Shown: positions 1-9,285 of the stretch, piece by piece
Numbering within the stretch: the stretch's first letter is position 1
Layout of the letters: each line of letters begins with the position of its first letter
Source: Clostridia bacterium
GTDB taxonomy: Bacteria; Bacillota; Clostridia; TANB77; CAG-465
DNA length: 64,000 nucleotides
NCBI GenBank assembly: GCA_030524345.1
Contig: JAUNGP010000002.1
Location: forward strand, 62,001 to 126,000
Direction: 5' to 3'
The notes under the pieces: model-generated
Told to the model about the DNA's origin: nothing
The model's input: the letters and a program-made list of their open reading frames with translations, nothing else
The model's database searches: none
Translations under genes and position numbers: made by a program

Positions 1-735
1 TTCACTTTGACTATCTCTTAGCTTTTCATATTCTTTTTCAAAGCACTTCAACTCTTTAGCATGATCCATCGTAACAAAAGCTTCAGTATAATAATCTAGG
101 TCGATGGTATCCTCAGGTATATATACAAAAGCTGTAATTCTACCACTTCCAAGAGTCGTTGTTCCCCTATTAAAGGTCATATACATAGGAGATTCTACTG
201 TGCCAACTATTGTATACTCTTTTATCGTTAAGGCATCATTGATAGTATCCTCAAGTCCTGTCTCAGATATTTTTAGCTTATCGCCAATTTTTAAATTTGA
301 AGTCTTCAAAAAAGATTCCTCAGTCACACATTCATCCTTTTTCTCTGGGAGCCTTCCATTTACCAACTCTACCTTATTAATATATGAAGCTTCTTCATTT
401 AAAAAAGGCAATGTCATAACCTTAATAACAAATTCTTTCTCATTTTCCTCAACAATGCCATCAAAAGAATAAGAGGGCATTACTTGATCTACTCCATCTA
501 CTTTCTGAATGGCTTTTACATCTTCCTCTGTTATTCCAAACGTAGAAAGAAGCTTAAAATCCATAAAATCAGATTCATCCAAATAATTATCTGCAGCAAT
601 TTTCATATCAGGACATATGGCTTTTATTCCAGCAAAAAAACCAGCTCCAAGAAGGATAATTAGCAAAATAGATATAAAACGCCTATATGTATTTTTTATT
701 TCCATTAGCATATCTTTAAACATTGCTTTTTTCAT
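1..735 (-). CDS. ABC transporter permease, FtsX/MacB type (partial)
   Basis: The reading frame is open from an ATG at 735 to the window edge (245 codons), so the gene is truncated by the window. The start follows a TAGAGGTG-type ribosome site. The protein begins MKKAMFKDMLMEIKNTYRRF, then has one membrane segment at about residues 19-37, followed by a long extracytoplasmic region with no further membrane segment in the visible part. This is the layout of FtsX/MacB permeases, whose other membrane segments lie near the C terminus. It starts 12 nt after the stop of the ATPase gene, so the two form one operon. The substrate is unknown; peptide or lipid export is usual in the family. Confidence 0.85.
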   Translation of the reverse strand, partial: MKKAMFKDMLMEIKNTYRRFISILLIILLGAGFFAGIKAICPDMKIAADNYLDESDFMDFKLLSTFGITEEDVKAIQKVDGVDQVMPSYSFDGIVEENEKEFVIKVMTLPFLNEEASYINKVELVNGRLPEKKDECVTEESFLKTSNLKIGDKLKISETGLEDTINDALTIKEYTIVGTVESPMYMTFNRGTTTLGSGRITAFVYIPEDTIDLDYYTEAFVTMDHAKELKCFEKEYEKLRDSQSE

Positions 736-747
736 ATCATTACACCT

Positions 748-1449
748 CTACCATTCTATGTCCTCTATTGGTGTAGGATACTCATTTTTTACAATGCTTT
801 CCGCTCTTCCATTTCTAAAACTGATAATTTTGTCTGCCATTGGAGTAATACTTTGGTTATGAGTGATAATAATCACTGTCATATTTTCTTTTCTACAAGT
901 ATCTTGTAGTAATTTTAATATCTGTTTACCCGTATTATAATCCAAAGCACCAGTTGGCTCATCGCAAAGTAAAAGTTTAGGATTTTTGGCAAGTGCTCTT
1001 GCAATAGCAACACGTTGCTGTTCACCACCAGAGAGTTGAGATGGAAAATTATGAATTCTTTTACTCAACCCAACCTTTTCTAATACAGTTCTAGGATCAA
1101 GAGGTTTCTTACAAATTTGAGTTGCAAGTTCTACATTTTCAATTGCAGTTAAATTTTGGACTAAATTATAAAATTGAAATACAAATCCTATATCATCTCT
1201 TCTATAACTGATCAGTTTTTTTCCTCTATATCTACTAATATCCTTATTATCTACAAATACTTTTCCACTTGTTACACTATCCATTCCACCAAGTATGTTA
1301 AGTGCTGTTGTTTTTCCAGCACCACTTGGTCCAACAATGACAGCAAGCTCTCCTTTTTCAATATCAAAACTTGTTTTATCCAAAGCTTGTATTTTAATTT
1401 CACCCATTATATATTCTTTTGTTACATTTTCAAATGTTATATATGACAT
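748..1449 (-). CDS. ABC transporter ATP-binding protein, LolD/MacB type
   Basis: A 233-residue nucleotide-binding subunit with Walker [10 protein letters not shown], signature LSGGEQQR, Walker [13 protein letters not shown] and switch histidine in IIITHN. This combination places it in the LolD/MacB/SalX group. An upstream in-frame ATG exists at 1509, but the ATG at 1449 ([13 protein letters not shown]) has AAGGAG 6 nt upstream and matches the family's usual N terminus, so it is preferred. It powers the permease encoded directly downstream. Confidence 0.93.
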   Translation of the reverse strand: MSYITFENVTKEYIMGEIKIQALDKTSFDIEKGELAVIVGPSGAGKTTALNILGGMDSVTSGKVFVDNKDISRYRGKKLISYRRDDIGFVFQFYNLVQNLTAIENVELATQICKKPLDPRTVLEKVGLSKRIHNFPSQLSGGEQQRVAIARALAKNPKLLLCDEPTGALDYNTGKQILKLLQDTCRKENMTVIIITHNQSITPMADKIISFRNGRAESIVKNEYPTPIEDIEW

Positions 1450-1529
1450 ATACTCACTCCTTAGTGCAAAATAGATATTTATTAAATAATATACAATATA
1501 ATGCGACATAATTCAATATTTTTGTTCAT

Positions 1530-2363
1530 TTAACACAAATTTTTCACAATTATATATCGCCTCCAAAAACTCATATAGATATCAATATCTTGGGAATGGT
1601 ATTTGAGACATCTAGAAATTCTTGAATACAAAGTGATTGTTAGCATCATGTCAATTTTTTCTTTTGGTTCATTGATCATTTGGTATAATTTTTCTGGTGT
1701 TATCAATGATAAAATAGATACATTACTAACAATAGCAAATAGTAGATCATATAGCGAGTCTCCAATGACGGGCGTAGGATCAATTATTCCAACAAGTTTT
1801 CCATCTTGCTTAATAAAATTATGTGTTCCAAAATCTCCATGTAATAATTTTTTATCAAAGGAATATTTCTCTAGTTTGTAAATACATTTAAAAACAAGAG
1901 AATTATCTGGTATCATCTCTGATAAATTAGAACTACTATAAATCGTCTCTTCTTCTAAAAACTTCGTCCAAGTATCAACCTCTTCATTTAAATACCCAAA
2001 ACCATTTTTTTCATATTTTTGATAACCAGAAGTTATTTCTATAATCTTTTGTAGTAAATCATCAACATTTTCAACAGATTTCATAGTTTCTCCCTCTATA
2101 AAATCATATACAACGAATTCATAATTCAAATCAACTAATATTATTTTTTGAAATACTTCTGAATGATTTAAGGTTAAAAATTCTACTTCTGATTTTAAAA
2201 CATTCTTCTCATTTTGTTTAATAAGATACTTGCCATTTAATAAAATCACTCTACTTGAAGCACCATCATGAAAATATTTATGTGATTTATAAGAAATATT
2301 AAGTTGTTTTAGTATTTTATCTATGATTTTTCTATCTTTTTGATTTTCTATATCCACTATCAT
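1530..2363 (-). CDS. aminoglycoside phosphotransferase-family kinase
   Basis: About 278 residues. The APH/choline-kinase catalytic motif is seen as LLHGDFGTHNFI (HxDxxxxN, with D as catalytic base) followed by the metal-binding Asp in GIIDPTPVIGDSLYDL. The substrate cannot be told; members phosphorylate antibiotics, choline or small metabolites. The start is uncertain: ATG at 2372 has no ribosome site, ATG at 2363 has GGAG only 3 nt upstream, and GTG at 2354 has GGAG at 9 nt. The gene stands alone and is divergent from the GNAT gene. Confidence 0.75.
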   Translation of the reverse strand: MIVDIENQKDRKIIDKILKQLNISYKSHKYFHDGASSRVILLNGKYLIKQNEKNVLKSEVEFLTLNHSEVFQKIILVDLNYEFVVYDFIEGETMKSVENVDDLLQKIIEITSGYQKYEKNGFGYLNEEVDTWTKFLEEETIYSSSNLSEMIPDNSLVFKCIYKLEKYSFDKKLLHGDFGTHNFIKQDGKLVGIIDPTPVIGDSLYDLLFAIVSNVSILSLITPEKLYQMINEPKEKIDMMLTITLYSRISRCLKYHSQDIDIYMSFWRRYIIVKNLC

Positions 2364-2467
2364 ACACTCCATTATTTTTTATTATATGATTTTATCATCA
2401 TAAATTCAATGAAAAGATATGATTTATAATGCAAATATTGTATAATATCATTATCAAGGAGGACGTT

Positions 2468-2929
2468 ATGAAAATATATAATATCAAAGAAAAATTAGAA
2501 TTTTTAGAAGAAGTAGCAACACTTACACAGGAAGAATGGGGAAACAAATCTTATACAAAAATGCAAAAAGAAGAAAAAATAAAAAAGAAAATGGAAAAAA
2601 TAAAAAATAATCTCAATAATCCTAATTATTGTAAACTCATTTTAGTAGATAATAACACACTAGTAGGCTTTGTTTCTATATTTGAACACGACTCTAGTGA
2701 AAGAGAAGATTTAACACCTTGGTATGCAACATTATATATAAAAGAAAAATACAGAGGTATGGGACTTTCCAAAGTATTAAATGATGCTATCATAAATGAA
2801 GCACAAAAAAGACAATTTCAAAAAATATACTTAAAAACTTATTTAGTCAATTTTTATGAAAAATATGGATTTTTATACATGGAAACCTTAAATAATGGAG
2901 AACGTCTATATGTAAAAAACCTTAAATAA
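2468..2929 (+). CDS. GNAT family N-acetyltransferase
   Basis: A 153-residue acetyl-CoA-dependent acyltransferase. The acetyl-CoA-binding motif A is visible as LYIKEKYRGMGLSKVL (Q/RxxGxG/A type), preceded by the beta strand VGFVSIFEHD and followed by FYEKYGFLYME, the usual C-terminal signature. The start at 2468 is chosen over an in-frame ATG at 2429 because AAGGAGG lies 6 nt upstream. The acceptor is unknown. Confidence 0.85.
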   Translation: MKIYNIKEKLEFLEEVATLTQEEWGNKSYTKMQKEEKIKKKMEKIKNNLNNPNYCKLILVDNNTLVGFVSIFEHDSSEREDLTPWYATLYIKEKYRGMGLSKVLNDAIINEAQKRQFQKIYLKTYLVNFYEKYGFLYMETLNNGERLYVKNLK

Positions 2930-2980
2930 ATGAAACTTTTTTTCATCTTTTTTAAACTATATTAAAAAGGAGGAATTTCT

Positions 2981-3538
2981 ATGAAAAAGAAAACAATCAT
3001 ATTAGCTTTTGTTATACTAATTATCATTGGAATTATTGCGTATATTTTATCTAATAATAAAGAAATACTCAATCATCACATAGAAGAGAAAAAAACTACT
3101 AGTATCATAAAAAATAACATTGCACAGAATAAAGTATCTTTTGAGGATATCACAAATCTTCCAGAAGAATATACAACAGAACAAGCAGTAGAGGAGCATT
3201 TTGTCGTTATTACTCCGAAGGAAACTTATCATAAATCTTTATATGATGATTTTATGTTAGATTTGAATGCCAAAAAGGATTGTAGCCTAAAAATAATGAT
3301 GTATACAATAGAAGGTGATCCTATACTTGTAAAAGTGATATATGTTGCAGATGAAGAAAAGTTCTATGCTTGTGAGGATAACACAAGAGATAAATTCTCA
3401 AATAATGAAGATAGAAAATATCATTTTTATGAATTTGATGATTTAAGACACGATGAACTTAGTCAAAATTTTTACTTTATCAATGAGAATGATGAAGAAG
3501 TCTATCTTTTTTATATTCCAAATGAATTGAATCCATAA
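2981..3538 (+). CDS. membrane-anchored protein of unknown function
   Basis: 185 residues with an AAAGGAGG ribosome site. A single N-terminal hydrophobic segment (about residues 4-24, TIILAFVILIIIGIIAYIL) would anchor an acidic extracytoplasmic domain. No catalytic motif or lipobox is seen. It lies 51 bp after the GNAT gene on the same strand and may be co-transcribed. I do not recognise the family. Confidence 0.6.
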   Translation: MKKKTIILAFVILIIIGIIAYILSNNKEILNHHIEEKKTTSIIKNNIAQNKVSFEDITNLPEEYTTEQAVEEHFVVITPKETYHKSLYDDFMLDLNAKKDCSLKIMMYTIEGDPILVKVIYVADEEKFYACEDNTRDKFSNNEDRKYHFYEFDDLRHDELSQNFYFINENDEEVYLFYIPNELNP

Positions 3539-3560
3539 GGAAAGTCCTTATGGATTATTT
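3535..3560. terminator. inverted repeat between convergent genes
   Basis: An 11-bp arm (ATCCATAAGGA) pairs with TCCTTATGGAT across a 3-nt loop, between the ends of two convergent genes. Neither side has a clean T run, so the function as a bidirectional terminator is inferred from position and stem strength. Confidence 0.5.
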
Positions 3561-3563
3561 CAT

Positions 3564-3905
3564 TTACTCTTCTACATGATTTTTTAGATGATATTCTTTT
3601 TTCAATACCTCTTGGTATTTTATTTCATTTCTTGCATAAATTTGCCTTAGTCTTTTTTTCTCTTCCTCATCTTCACACCAATATTTCAAATTTAATAGTG
3701 CTATAATTCCCAGTGCTTCTTCCTTTAAATTTTGTTTTGATATAGGCATATTAGAATCTATACGTTTCATATAACTTTTATCTTTTTCTCGTTTAAAAAA
3801 CTCTCTTAGTTTCTTAGGAATCTTGTCTCTTTCTGACTCCTCTAACAATTCTAAAAAATTATCTACTTCTGCATAAGCCTGTCTTGTACTCAACGATACT
3901 TTCAT
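3564..3905 (-). CDS. uncharacterised conserved protein
   Basis: 113 residues, charged, mostly helical, with no membrane segment. Its start overlaps the stop of the upstream gene by 4 nt (ATGA), so the two are translationally coupled. Motifs such as IPKKLREFF and LNLKYWCEDEEEK resemble small hypothetical proteins common in gut Bacillota, but no function is known to me. Confidence 0.6.
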   Translation of the reverse strand: MKVSLSTRQAYAEVDNFLELLEESERDKIPKKLREFFKREKDKSYMKRIDSNMPISKQNLKEEALGIIALLNLKYWCEDEEEKKRLRQIYARNEIKYQEVLKKEYHLKNHVEE

Positions 3906-4690
3906 TCTCTCTTGATCCCACCTTGTTGATTTAGTTCTATCTTTTCTTTTTCATATTCCACTTCAATCATATTTTCTCCCTGTTGTTGAATGATACTTTC
4001 TCTAGTTACCATTTCGGTTTCTTGAATTATTTCTGCAATAAGATCTCTTTTAGGAAGTGCCTTTAACAGTTCTTTTTTTCTTTCATCTTTTTGCTTATTC
4101 CATTCATCAGAGAATAACACCTCCCTTGATAAAACTGCTCTCCCTAAACTATTTTTATCTTTAAACATAGGATAAAATTTTGATAATTCACTATCATTTT
4201 TTGCTTGCTCTATCCCCATTGTCTTAACATCAAATCCTAATCTTTCAAACATATTACTAATGGGTCTTTTCATAATATTAGAAACAGCACATATCTGTTT
4301 AACATTTTCAAACTCTTCTTTATCTTTTAATATGACTTGTATTTTTTCTAGGGCATCTATTAATGCTACCTCTGATTGATTTAACCCTTTTTTACTCAAT
4401 AATGCTCTAGCATCTTTTGGAACAACATGTATATGTATTACATTCTCATTATATCCATAAGAAATCAAATGATTCAAAGGTATAAATTCAGAATGTTCTT
4501 GTCTACTTAACATTCTAGTGACTAATTTTTTTAAATCCTCACTAGAATGAATCGCTTTTTCTATAAGAAACGCTTTCCATTCTTCCTCTTTCATTCTATT
4601 TATTTTTTCGATATATACCTTTACCTGATCACTATTTTGATTATTGAAAGACGTTTCCAATAATTTTATTGCTTCTTGTTTTGTAATCAT
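3902..4690 (-). CDS. uncharacterised protein, first gene of a coupled pair
   Basis: 262 residues. The start at 4690 is supported by GGAGGATTAT just before the ATG; an in-frame ATG at 4702 lies inside that ribosome site. The protein is soluble and helical. It contains ISYGYNENVIHIHVVPKD followed by LNQSEVALIDALEKIQVILKD and a histidine-poor C terminus. The segment IHIHVVPKDARALL may be a small alpha/beta core. I do not recognise it. The coupling to the 113-residue gene suggests that the two act together. Confidence 0.6.
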   Translation of the reverse strand: MITKQEAIKLLETSFNNQNSDQVKVYIEKINRMKEEEWKAFLIEKAIHSSEDLKKLVTRMLSRQEHSEFIPLNHLISYGYNENVIHIHVVPKDARALLSKKGLNQSEVALIDALEKIQVILKDKEEFENVKQICAVSNIMKRPISNMFERLGFDVKTMGIEQAKNDSELSKFYPMFKDKNSLGRAVLSREVLFSDEWNKQKDERKKELLKALPKRDLIAEIIQETEMVTRESIIQQQGENMIEVEYEKEKIELNQQGGIKRE

Positions 4691-4825
4691 ATAATCCTCC
4701 AACCATGTCTTATTATTTTATAACACATTATCGTACTTTCTGCAACTCATGTACTATAACATATACAAATTTCAGGTACATATACAAAAAAATATTCATA
4801 TGATACTACAAAGGAGAGACATCTT

Positions 4826-5785
4826 ATGAATCCAAATATTGTTTTAGAAAAAGAAGCATATAAAGTATCTAAACAAAGTTCCATTCCGCCACTCATTTTC
4901 AAACTTCCAGTATCACAAGGAAGAAATATACTAGAAACTGTTCAAAGTACTCACATTGACATGTGTCCAGCCCACATTAAAATAAGTTCAATTAATACAT
5001 ATTGTCATGGATACATTAATGTATATATAGTACTTCCTACATATCATATGCCCATTAGAAGTATTATCTTTTATATACATGGTGCCGGTTGGGTATTTGG
5101 CAGTTTTCATACACACGAAAAATTAGTAAGAGAACTTGCTTACAGAACAAATTCTGTTGTCATATTTCCAGAGTATACTCGTTCACCAGAAGTTAAATTT
5201 CCTGTAGCAATAGAAGAATGCTATTCCATATTAAGACAAATACCAAATATCCTACAATGTAACCATATCATTGCAAATCTAAATACATTAACAGTAGCAG
5301 GAGATAGTGTAGGAGGAAATATGGCAATTGCAATGACGCTTCTCTCAAAATTTAATCATGGGCCTAAAATTCATAAACAATTACTATATTATCCTGTAAC
5401 TGATGATGACTTCAACACCAACTCATATCTTGAATTTGCAACAGATTACTATTTATATCGTGATGGTATGAAGTGGTTTTGGAATCAATATAAACCAGAT
5501 TTAGTAAAAGGAGAATCTATACTAGCAACACCATTAAAAGCCGATGTCACTCAACTAACAAATCTTCCTGATGCAATTATTTTAAATGGTGAAGCAGATG
5601 TATTAAGAGATGAAGGAAAATCGTATGCCAATAAATTAAGATTGGCAGGTAATAATGTTACTGCAGTACAATTCCAAGGAATGATTCACGATTTTGTTAT
5701 GCTAAATAGTCTAGATCAAACGAATGCATGCAGAGCGGCAATGAATCTCTCAACTTCCTGGATTAATTGCAAAAATCAAAGTTAA
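4826..5785 (+). CDS. alpha/beta hydrolase, HSL-type esterase/lipase
   Basis: 319 residues. The oxyanion-hole motif appears as YIHGAGWVFG (HGGG variant). The nucleophile elbow is GDSVGG (Ser at about 166). The acid lies in the NGEADVLRDEG segment and the catalytic His in IHDFVM near the C terminus. This is the hormone-sensitive-lipase/acetyl-esterase arrangement. AAGGAGA precedes the ATG. It has no signal peptide and is probably cytoplasmic. The natural ester is unknown. Confidence 0.85.
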   Translation: MNPNIVLEKEAYKVSKQSSIPPLIFKLPVSQGRNILETVQSTHIDMCPAHIKISSINTYCHGYINVYIVLPTYHMPIRSIIFYIHGAGWVFGSFHTHEKLVRELAYRTNSVVIFPEYTRSPEVKFPVAIEECYSILRQIPNILQCNHIIANLNTLTVAGDSVGGNMAIAMTLLSKFNHGPKIHKQLLYYPVTDDDFNTNSYLEFATDYYLYRDGMKWFWNQYKPDLVKGESILATPLKADVTQLTNLPDAIILNGEADVLRDEGKSYANKLRLAGNNVTAVQFQGMIHDFVMLNSLDQTNACRAAMNLSTSWINCKNQS

Positions 5786-5828
5786 AGAAAATATAACTCT
5801 AAAAAATATATTTTCGGAGCTATTCCGC

Positions 5829-5857
5829 TTTACAAATTATGTATACTGTGATATAAT
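5829..5857 (+). promoter_or_regulatory. sigma-A promoter with TGTGATATAAT extended -10
   Basis: TTTACA, 17-bp spacer, TATAAT. The last spacer bases (TGTGA) are shared with the promoter at 31573-31601. A leader of about 140 nt with a small hairpin (TGCAC/GTGCA near 5908-5926) separates it from the downstream start. Confidence 0.65.
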
Positions 5858-6003
5858 CCATGTGTATTATTTTTTGTACTTGAGACATAATTGTAGCCTG
5901 AAAACTTGCACAAAACAATGTGCAGCACATGAAAGAAAGGAGAATGATTAAGCTCAATAAAAATGTAAGAACTCGTCAAACTATAACAACAAGGAGAGCA
6001 AAC

Positions 6004-6219
6004 ATGAGAACGAGAATGTATTATTCCAAAAATTCAAAATTCAAAAAAATAACTGATGTATTAGCAGTCATTGCTTTGGTAGTACTTTTGTTTACTTACG
6101 ATTTTGATTTTAAACTTTTGATTTTGGAAACGGGCATCATTCTTTTGCTGACATTTTTTATGATCGGAATTGGTCTCATTGCCACCAGATTCATGAAAGA
6201 TGATTCAAAAACTAAATAA
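6004..6219 (+). CDS. small two-segment membrane protein
   Basis: 71 residues from the ATG at 6004, which has AAGGAGAG 6 nt upstream. The frame stays open further upstream, but the ATG at 5944 touches its GGAG. Two hydrophobic segments (KITDVLAVIALVVLLFTY and LLILETGIILLLTFFMIG) are followed by a basic tail. The function is unknown. Codon use is a little more GC-rich than in neighbouring genes. Confidence 0.55.
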   Translation: MRTRMYYSKNSKFKKITDVLAVIALVVLLFTYDFDFKLLILETGIILLLTFFMIGIGLIATRFMKDDSKTK

Positions 6220-6257
6220 TGTTATAATGCACCTAAAATCAACTTTTAGGTGCATTA
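6220..6257. terminator. bidirectional terminator hairpin
   Basis: AATGCACCTAAAA and TTTTAGGTGCATT form a perfect 13-bp stem with a 5-nt loop, between the end of the small membrane protein gene and the convergent sigma factor gene. The T tract is weak on both sides. Confidence 0.6.
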
Positions 6258-6266
6258 CCCTTGATA

Positions 6267-6962
6267 CTATTCTTCATATTTTATATGTTTTTTTAGCTTA
6301 TTTTGGACTTTTGTTTCGATCCTTGATACATAGGAACGAGATATTCCAAGCTCATCTGCTATCTGTTGCTGTGTCTTTTGACTATTTCCATCAATTCCAT
6401 ATCTAAGCTGCATAATATATTTTTCTCTTTTTGGCAGTTTATTATTGATATAATCTATCACCTGCTTACTAATAACTGTATTATATATGGTATCAATAGC
6501 ATCTTTAGAATTAGAGTCTAGTGTCTCCATAAGTTCCATATCATTTCCATCTTTATCTGTCCCAATAATGGTATTCATAGATACCTCTGCTTTTTGCTTT
6601 TTTGTTGCTCGTATATACATCAGTATCTCATTATCTACACATTTACTTGCATAAGTGCTAATTTTATAACCTTTATCAGAACTAAAACTATTGATTGCCT
6701 TTATCAATCCTATTGTTCCTATTGATATTAAATCCTCCAACTCCTGTTCATCAGATGTATATTTTTTGGCAATATGTGCTACTAGCCTTAAATTATGTTC
6801 GATTAATTTATCTTTTGCCTCTTTATTTCCTTCAAAATATCTCCTTAAATAATATTCCTCTTCCGTCTTACTCAAAGGTTCTGGAAACAGATTATTATTT
6901 GAAATATATCCAAAGAGTAAATAAATATGTGATAATATATTTTGTATAAAATGAAGAAACAT
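6267..6962 (-). CDS. sigK: RNA polymerase sporulation sigma factor SigK
   Basis: 231 residues. It has region 2 (EHNLRLVAHIAKKY, then the DLISIGTIGLIKAI segment) and region 4 (QQIADELGISRSYVSRIETK, helix-turn-helix). The N terminus has a hydrophobic pro-sequence followed by GYISNNNLFPEPLS, which closely matches pro-SigK and is not found in SigE, SigF or SigG. SigK directs late mother-cell transcription during sporulation and is activated by removal of the pro-sequence. The gene is intact, with no skin-type interruption. GGAGG lies 7 nt before the ATG. Confidence 0.88.
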   Translation of the reverse strand: MFLHFIQNILSHIYLLFGYISNNNLFPEPLSKTEEEYYLRRYFEGNKEAKDKLIEHNLRLVAHIAKKYTSDEQELEDLISIGTIGLIKAINSFSSDKGYKISTYASKCVDNEILMYIRATKKQKAEVSMNTIIGTDKDGNDMELMETLDSNSKDAIDTIYNTVISKQVIDYINNKLPKREKYIMQLRYGIDGNSQKTQQQIADELGISRSYVSRIETKVQNKLKKHIKYEE

Positions 6963-7282
6963 AAACCTACCTCCAAACTACATTTGTTATATGTTTATGT
7001 TTCTCTCCTCTATTATTGCATGTCAATCTTGTACAAAATAAATTATTCTTGAGCCAATTGATTCACACTCGCACTAGTTCCGTACCTAACGTATTTGTAG
7101 AAATATACTCTATTTCTAAATAGAGTATGTTTTTACAATCTCATAAATTCTATTTTTTACAAAAATATACGCCATCTTTCTATTTATTCTAATAAACTTA
7201 CATTCTACTTTATATCCAAAAACACTAGCTGACTACCTCCTCTAAAAAAGGACACGCCAACCAATACAAGAATTTCTTTTAC
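6963..7282. other. intergenic region with a plus-strand terminator hairpin
   Basis: No gene is seen here. At 7105-7128 a perfect stem (ATACTCTATTT/AAATAGAGTAT) is followed by GTTTTT, which is a good terminator for a plus-strand transcript. No plus-strand gene precedes it. Either a short RNA ends here or it is a relic. Confidence 0.4.
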
Positions 7283-7825
7283 CTATTCATAATCAATGCC
7301 CTCGGGAACAATTTCAACTTCTGAAACATTGATTGCTTCCTCACTATTCAATTCAATAATGATATTTTTAGTAGTCATAACAGCGTTTCCCATTTCTGGT
7401 GCTACTCTTTTAATGAATACATTTATTTTATTAGCTTGCATATCTTTATTAACCCCTATAACTTCATCTAATATACCACCAGAATTTTCTTGAACCCTTA
7501 AAATGATTAACGATTTCGTAGAGAAATACTCATCATCATATTTTCTTAATGTATCCAAAAGTCCCTCTTCAGTTATACTACTACAATATTTTTGCAAATC
7601 ATCTGAACTGATAATCATAGTATTGCTATCATTTACCAATTCATATGTATCAACACTATATGATTCATATTGTATCTCTTTAAATCTATTATTACCACTA
7701 CTAGAATTGATATCATTATTGATACTATTATTCTTGCTTTCAAAAGGTTTCAATACAAATATTAGTATCACTGCTATTATAACAATGATGAGCAATGCTA
7801 TCACTATTTTCAATTTATCTTTCAT
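7283..7825 (-). CDS. membrane-anchored protein, possible PrcB_C-like domain
   Basis: 180 residues with an AGGAGG site. The N-terminal membrane anchor at about residues 5-27 is followed by an Asn/Ser-rich linker and a C-terminal region: KSLIILRVQENSGGILDEV, then VFIKRVAPEMGNAVMTTKNIIIEL. That spacing resembles PrcB C-terminal domains, where a strand, an SGG turn and a terminal strand recur. The assignment is tentative. It probably faces the outside of the cell. Confidence 0.5.
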   Translation of the reverse strand: MKDKLKIVIALLIIVIIAVILIFVLKPFESKNNSINNDINSSSGNNRFKEIQYESYSVDTYELVNDSNTMIISSDDLQKYCSSITEEGLLDTLRKYDDEYFSTKSLIILRVQENSGGILDEVIGVNKDMQANKINVFIKRVAPEMGNAVMTTKNIIIELNSEEAINVSEVEIVPEGIDYE

Positions 7826-7917
7826 ATATAATCCTCCTAATTATATATATATCATAAATGAAAAGAAAAGTCTAGACAAAAGAAAAATGCTGCATAAAAA
7901 TACAGCATTTTCTACCA

Positions 7918-8133
7918 TTATTCAGACCACATATCCTTCATTAATGTTTCAATTTCTTGTTTTCTTCTTTCAGTTTCTTCATGATCTATGGTAATTCTAT
8001 CCTCCTCAATGACTAATACATCACCTTCACAAACATCAGCAGGAAGCTTATCTTTTTCTATATTTATCATAGTCTTGTCTTCACATTCGCAAACTGCAAA
8101 TATATCTTCAAATCTATCTACAACTACTGTCAT
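7918..8133 (-). CDS. DUF3006 family small protein
   Basis: 71 residues. The start MTVVVDRFEDIFAVCE and the later LPADVCEGDVLVIE match DUF3006. Members of this family are usually encoded next to ComEC-like metallo-beta-lactamase proteins, as here (16 bp downstream of that gene, same operon). The biochemical function is unknown. Confidence 0.8.
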   Translation of the reverse strand: MTVVVDRFEDIFAVCECEDKTMINIEKDKLPADVCEGDVLVIEEDRITIDHEETERRKQEIETLMKDMWSE

Positions 8134-8149
8134 GACATTTCCTCCTTAT

Positions 8150-9115
8150 TTATTTTGTACTAACATAGTCATATGAACCTTTCTCTACATTAAATGTGAT
8201 ATTTTTTCCATCACTAACTGCAATGATTGTTTCCAACTCATCGGTTCTATACACATCAATATTTGCATTTTTTAGTCTTTCCATGACACTTTTTACAGGA
8301 TGATTATAGCTATTTCCTTTTCCCACACTGATGACTGCATATTTAGGATTTACAGCTTTTAAAAATTCATCACTCGTAGAGGTATAAGAACCATGATGCC
8401 CAATTTTTAATAAATCAGCACTGATATCAGAAAATTTAGCTAAAATTTCTTCTTCAGATAAAGTTTCGGCATCCCCTGTAAATAGGAATTTATTTCCTCC
8501 ATATGTTAGCCTAATTACGATCGAGTAATTGTTAGTACTTTCATATTTTTCAGAATTTGGAGCAAATACTTCAAAAGTTGCATCTCCAAGCTGATATGTT
8601 GAACCGACATTTGGAACTGTAAATTTAAGTCCTTTTGCATTTGCTGCACTTACTACGTCTTTAAATGTTTTTGTGTTAGCTGTAGCTTTTGGAAACAAAA
8701 AAGTCTCAATATCAAAATTACTAATTACATTATCAAGTCCACCGATATGGTCTTCATGCGGATGAGTACCAATCACATAATCAAACTTTTCAATACCTTG
8801 TGAATTTAAATAATCCACCACTGTTTCTGCGGCATCATTTGTTCCGGCATCAATTAGCATATTATGATCACCTTGAATAATCAATATACTATCTGCCTGC
8901 CCCACGTCAATAAAATGTATTTCCAACTCTCCTTCGAGATCTTCAACACTTACTAATGAATCAGTATTTACAGTTTGAATCGTATTATCTGTTGCAAATT
9001 CAATTGTTCCATCCTCATTAATAATTACTTTACCAAAAATGGCAGCAATCACAATGACAATTGCCAAAAGTATCTTTACAATATTTGGCATATTATTTTT
9101 TTCTTTTTTACTCAT
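8150..9115 (-). CDS. ComEC-like metallo-beta-lactamase-fold hydrolase, membrane-anchored
   Basis: 321 residues. The N-terminal signal anchor (about residues 10-28) is followed by a metallo-hydrolase domain: IGTHPHEDHIGG (HxHxDH), FLFTGDAE and LLKIGHHGSYTS. These are the metal-binding motifs of the ComEC/Rec2 C-terminal domain. The large competence channel domain is missing, so this is the stand-alone secreted form. It is likely a nuclease or phosphodiesterase at the cell surface. Confidence 0.85.
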   Translation of the reverse strand: MSKKEKNNMPNIVKILLAIVIVIAAIFGKVIINEDGTIEFATDNTIQTVNTDSLVSVEDLEGELEIHFIDVGQADSILIIQGDHNMLIDAGTNDAAETVVDYLNSQGIEKFDYVIGTHPHEDHIGGLDNVISNFDIETFLFPKATANTKTFKDVVSAANAKGLKFTVPNVGSTYQLGDATFEVFAPNSEKYESTNNYSIVIRLTYGGNKFLFTGDAETLSEEEILAKFSDISADLLKIGHHGSYTSTSDEFLKAVNPKYAVISVGKGNSYNHPVKSVMERLKNANIDVYRTDELETIIAVSDGKNITFNVEKGSYDYVSTK

Positions 9116-9285
9116 TTTCTCAACCTCTCTTATCCTTTAATGAATTTATTATAGCACAAATTGTAGATTTTTGAAATAAGAAACCTCTCCTTTTAAGAAT
9201 TCATTTCTAGTTTTATTCACAAAAAATCTTTTGTGCAAACAAATAAAATAATATTAATTATAACACTTTTTTCTTAAAAAGTACA

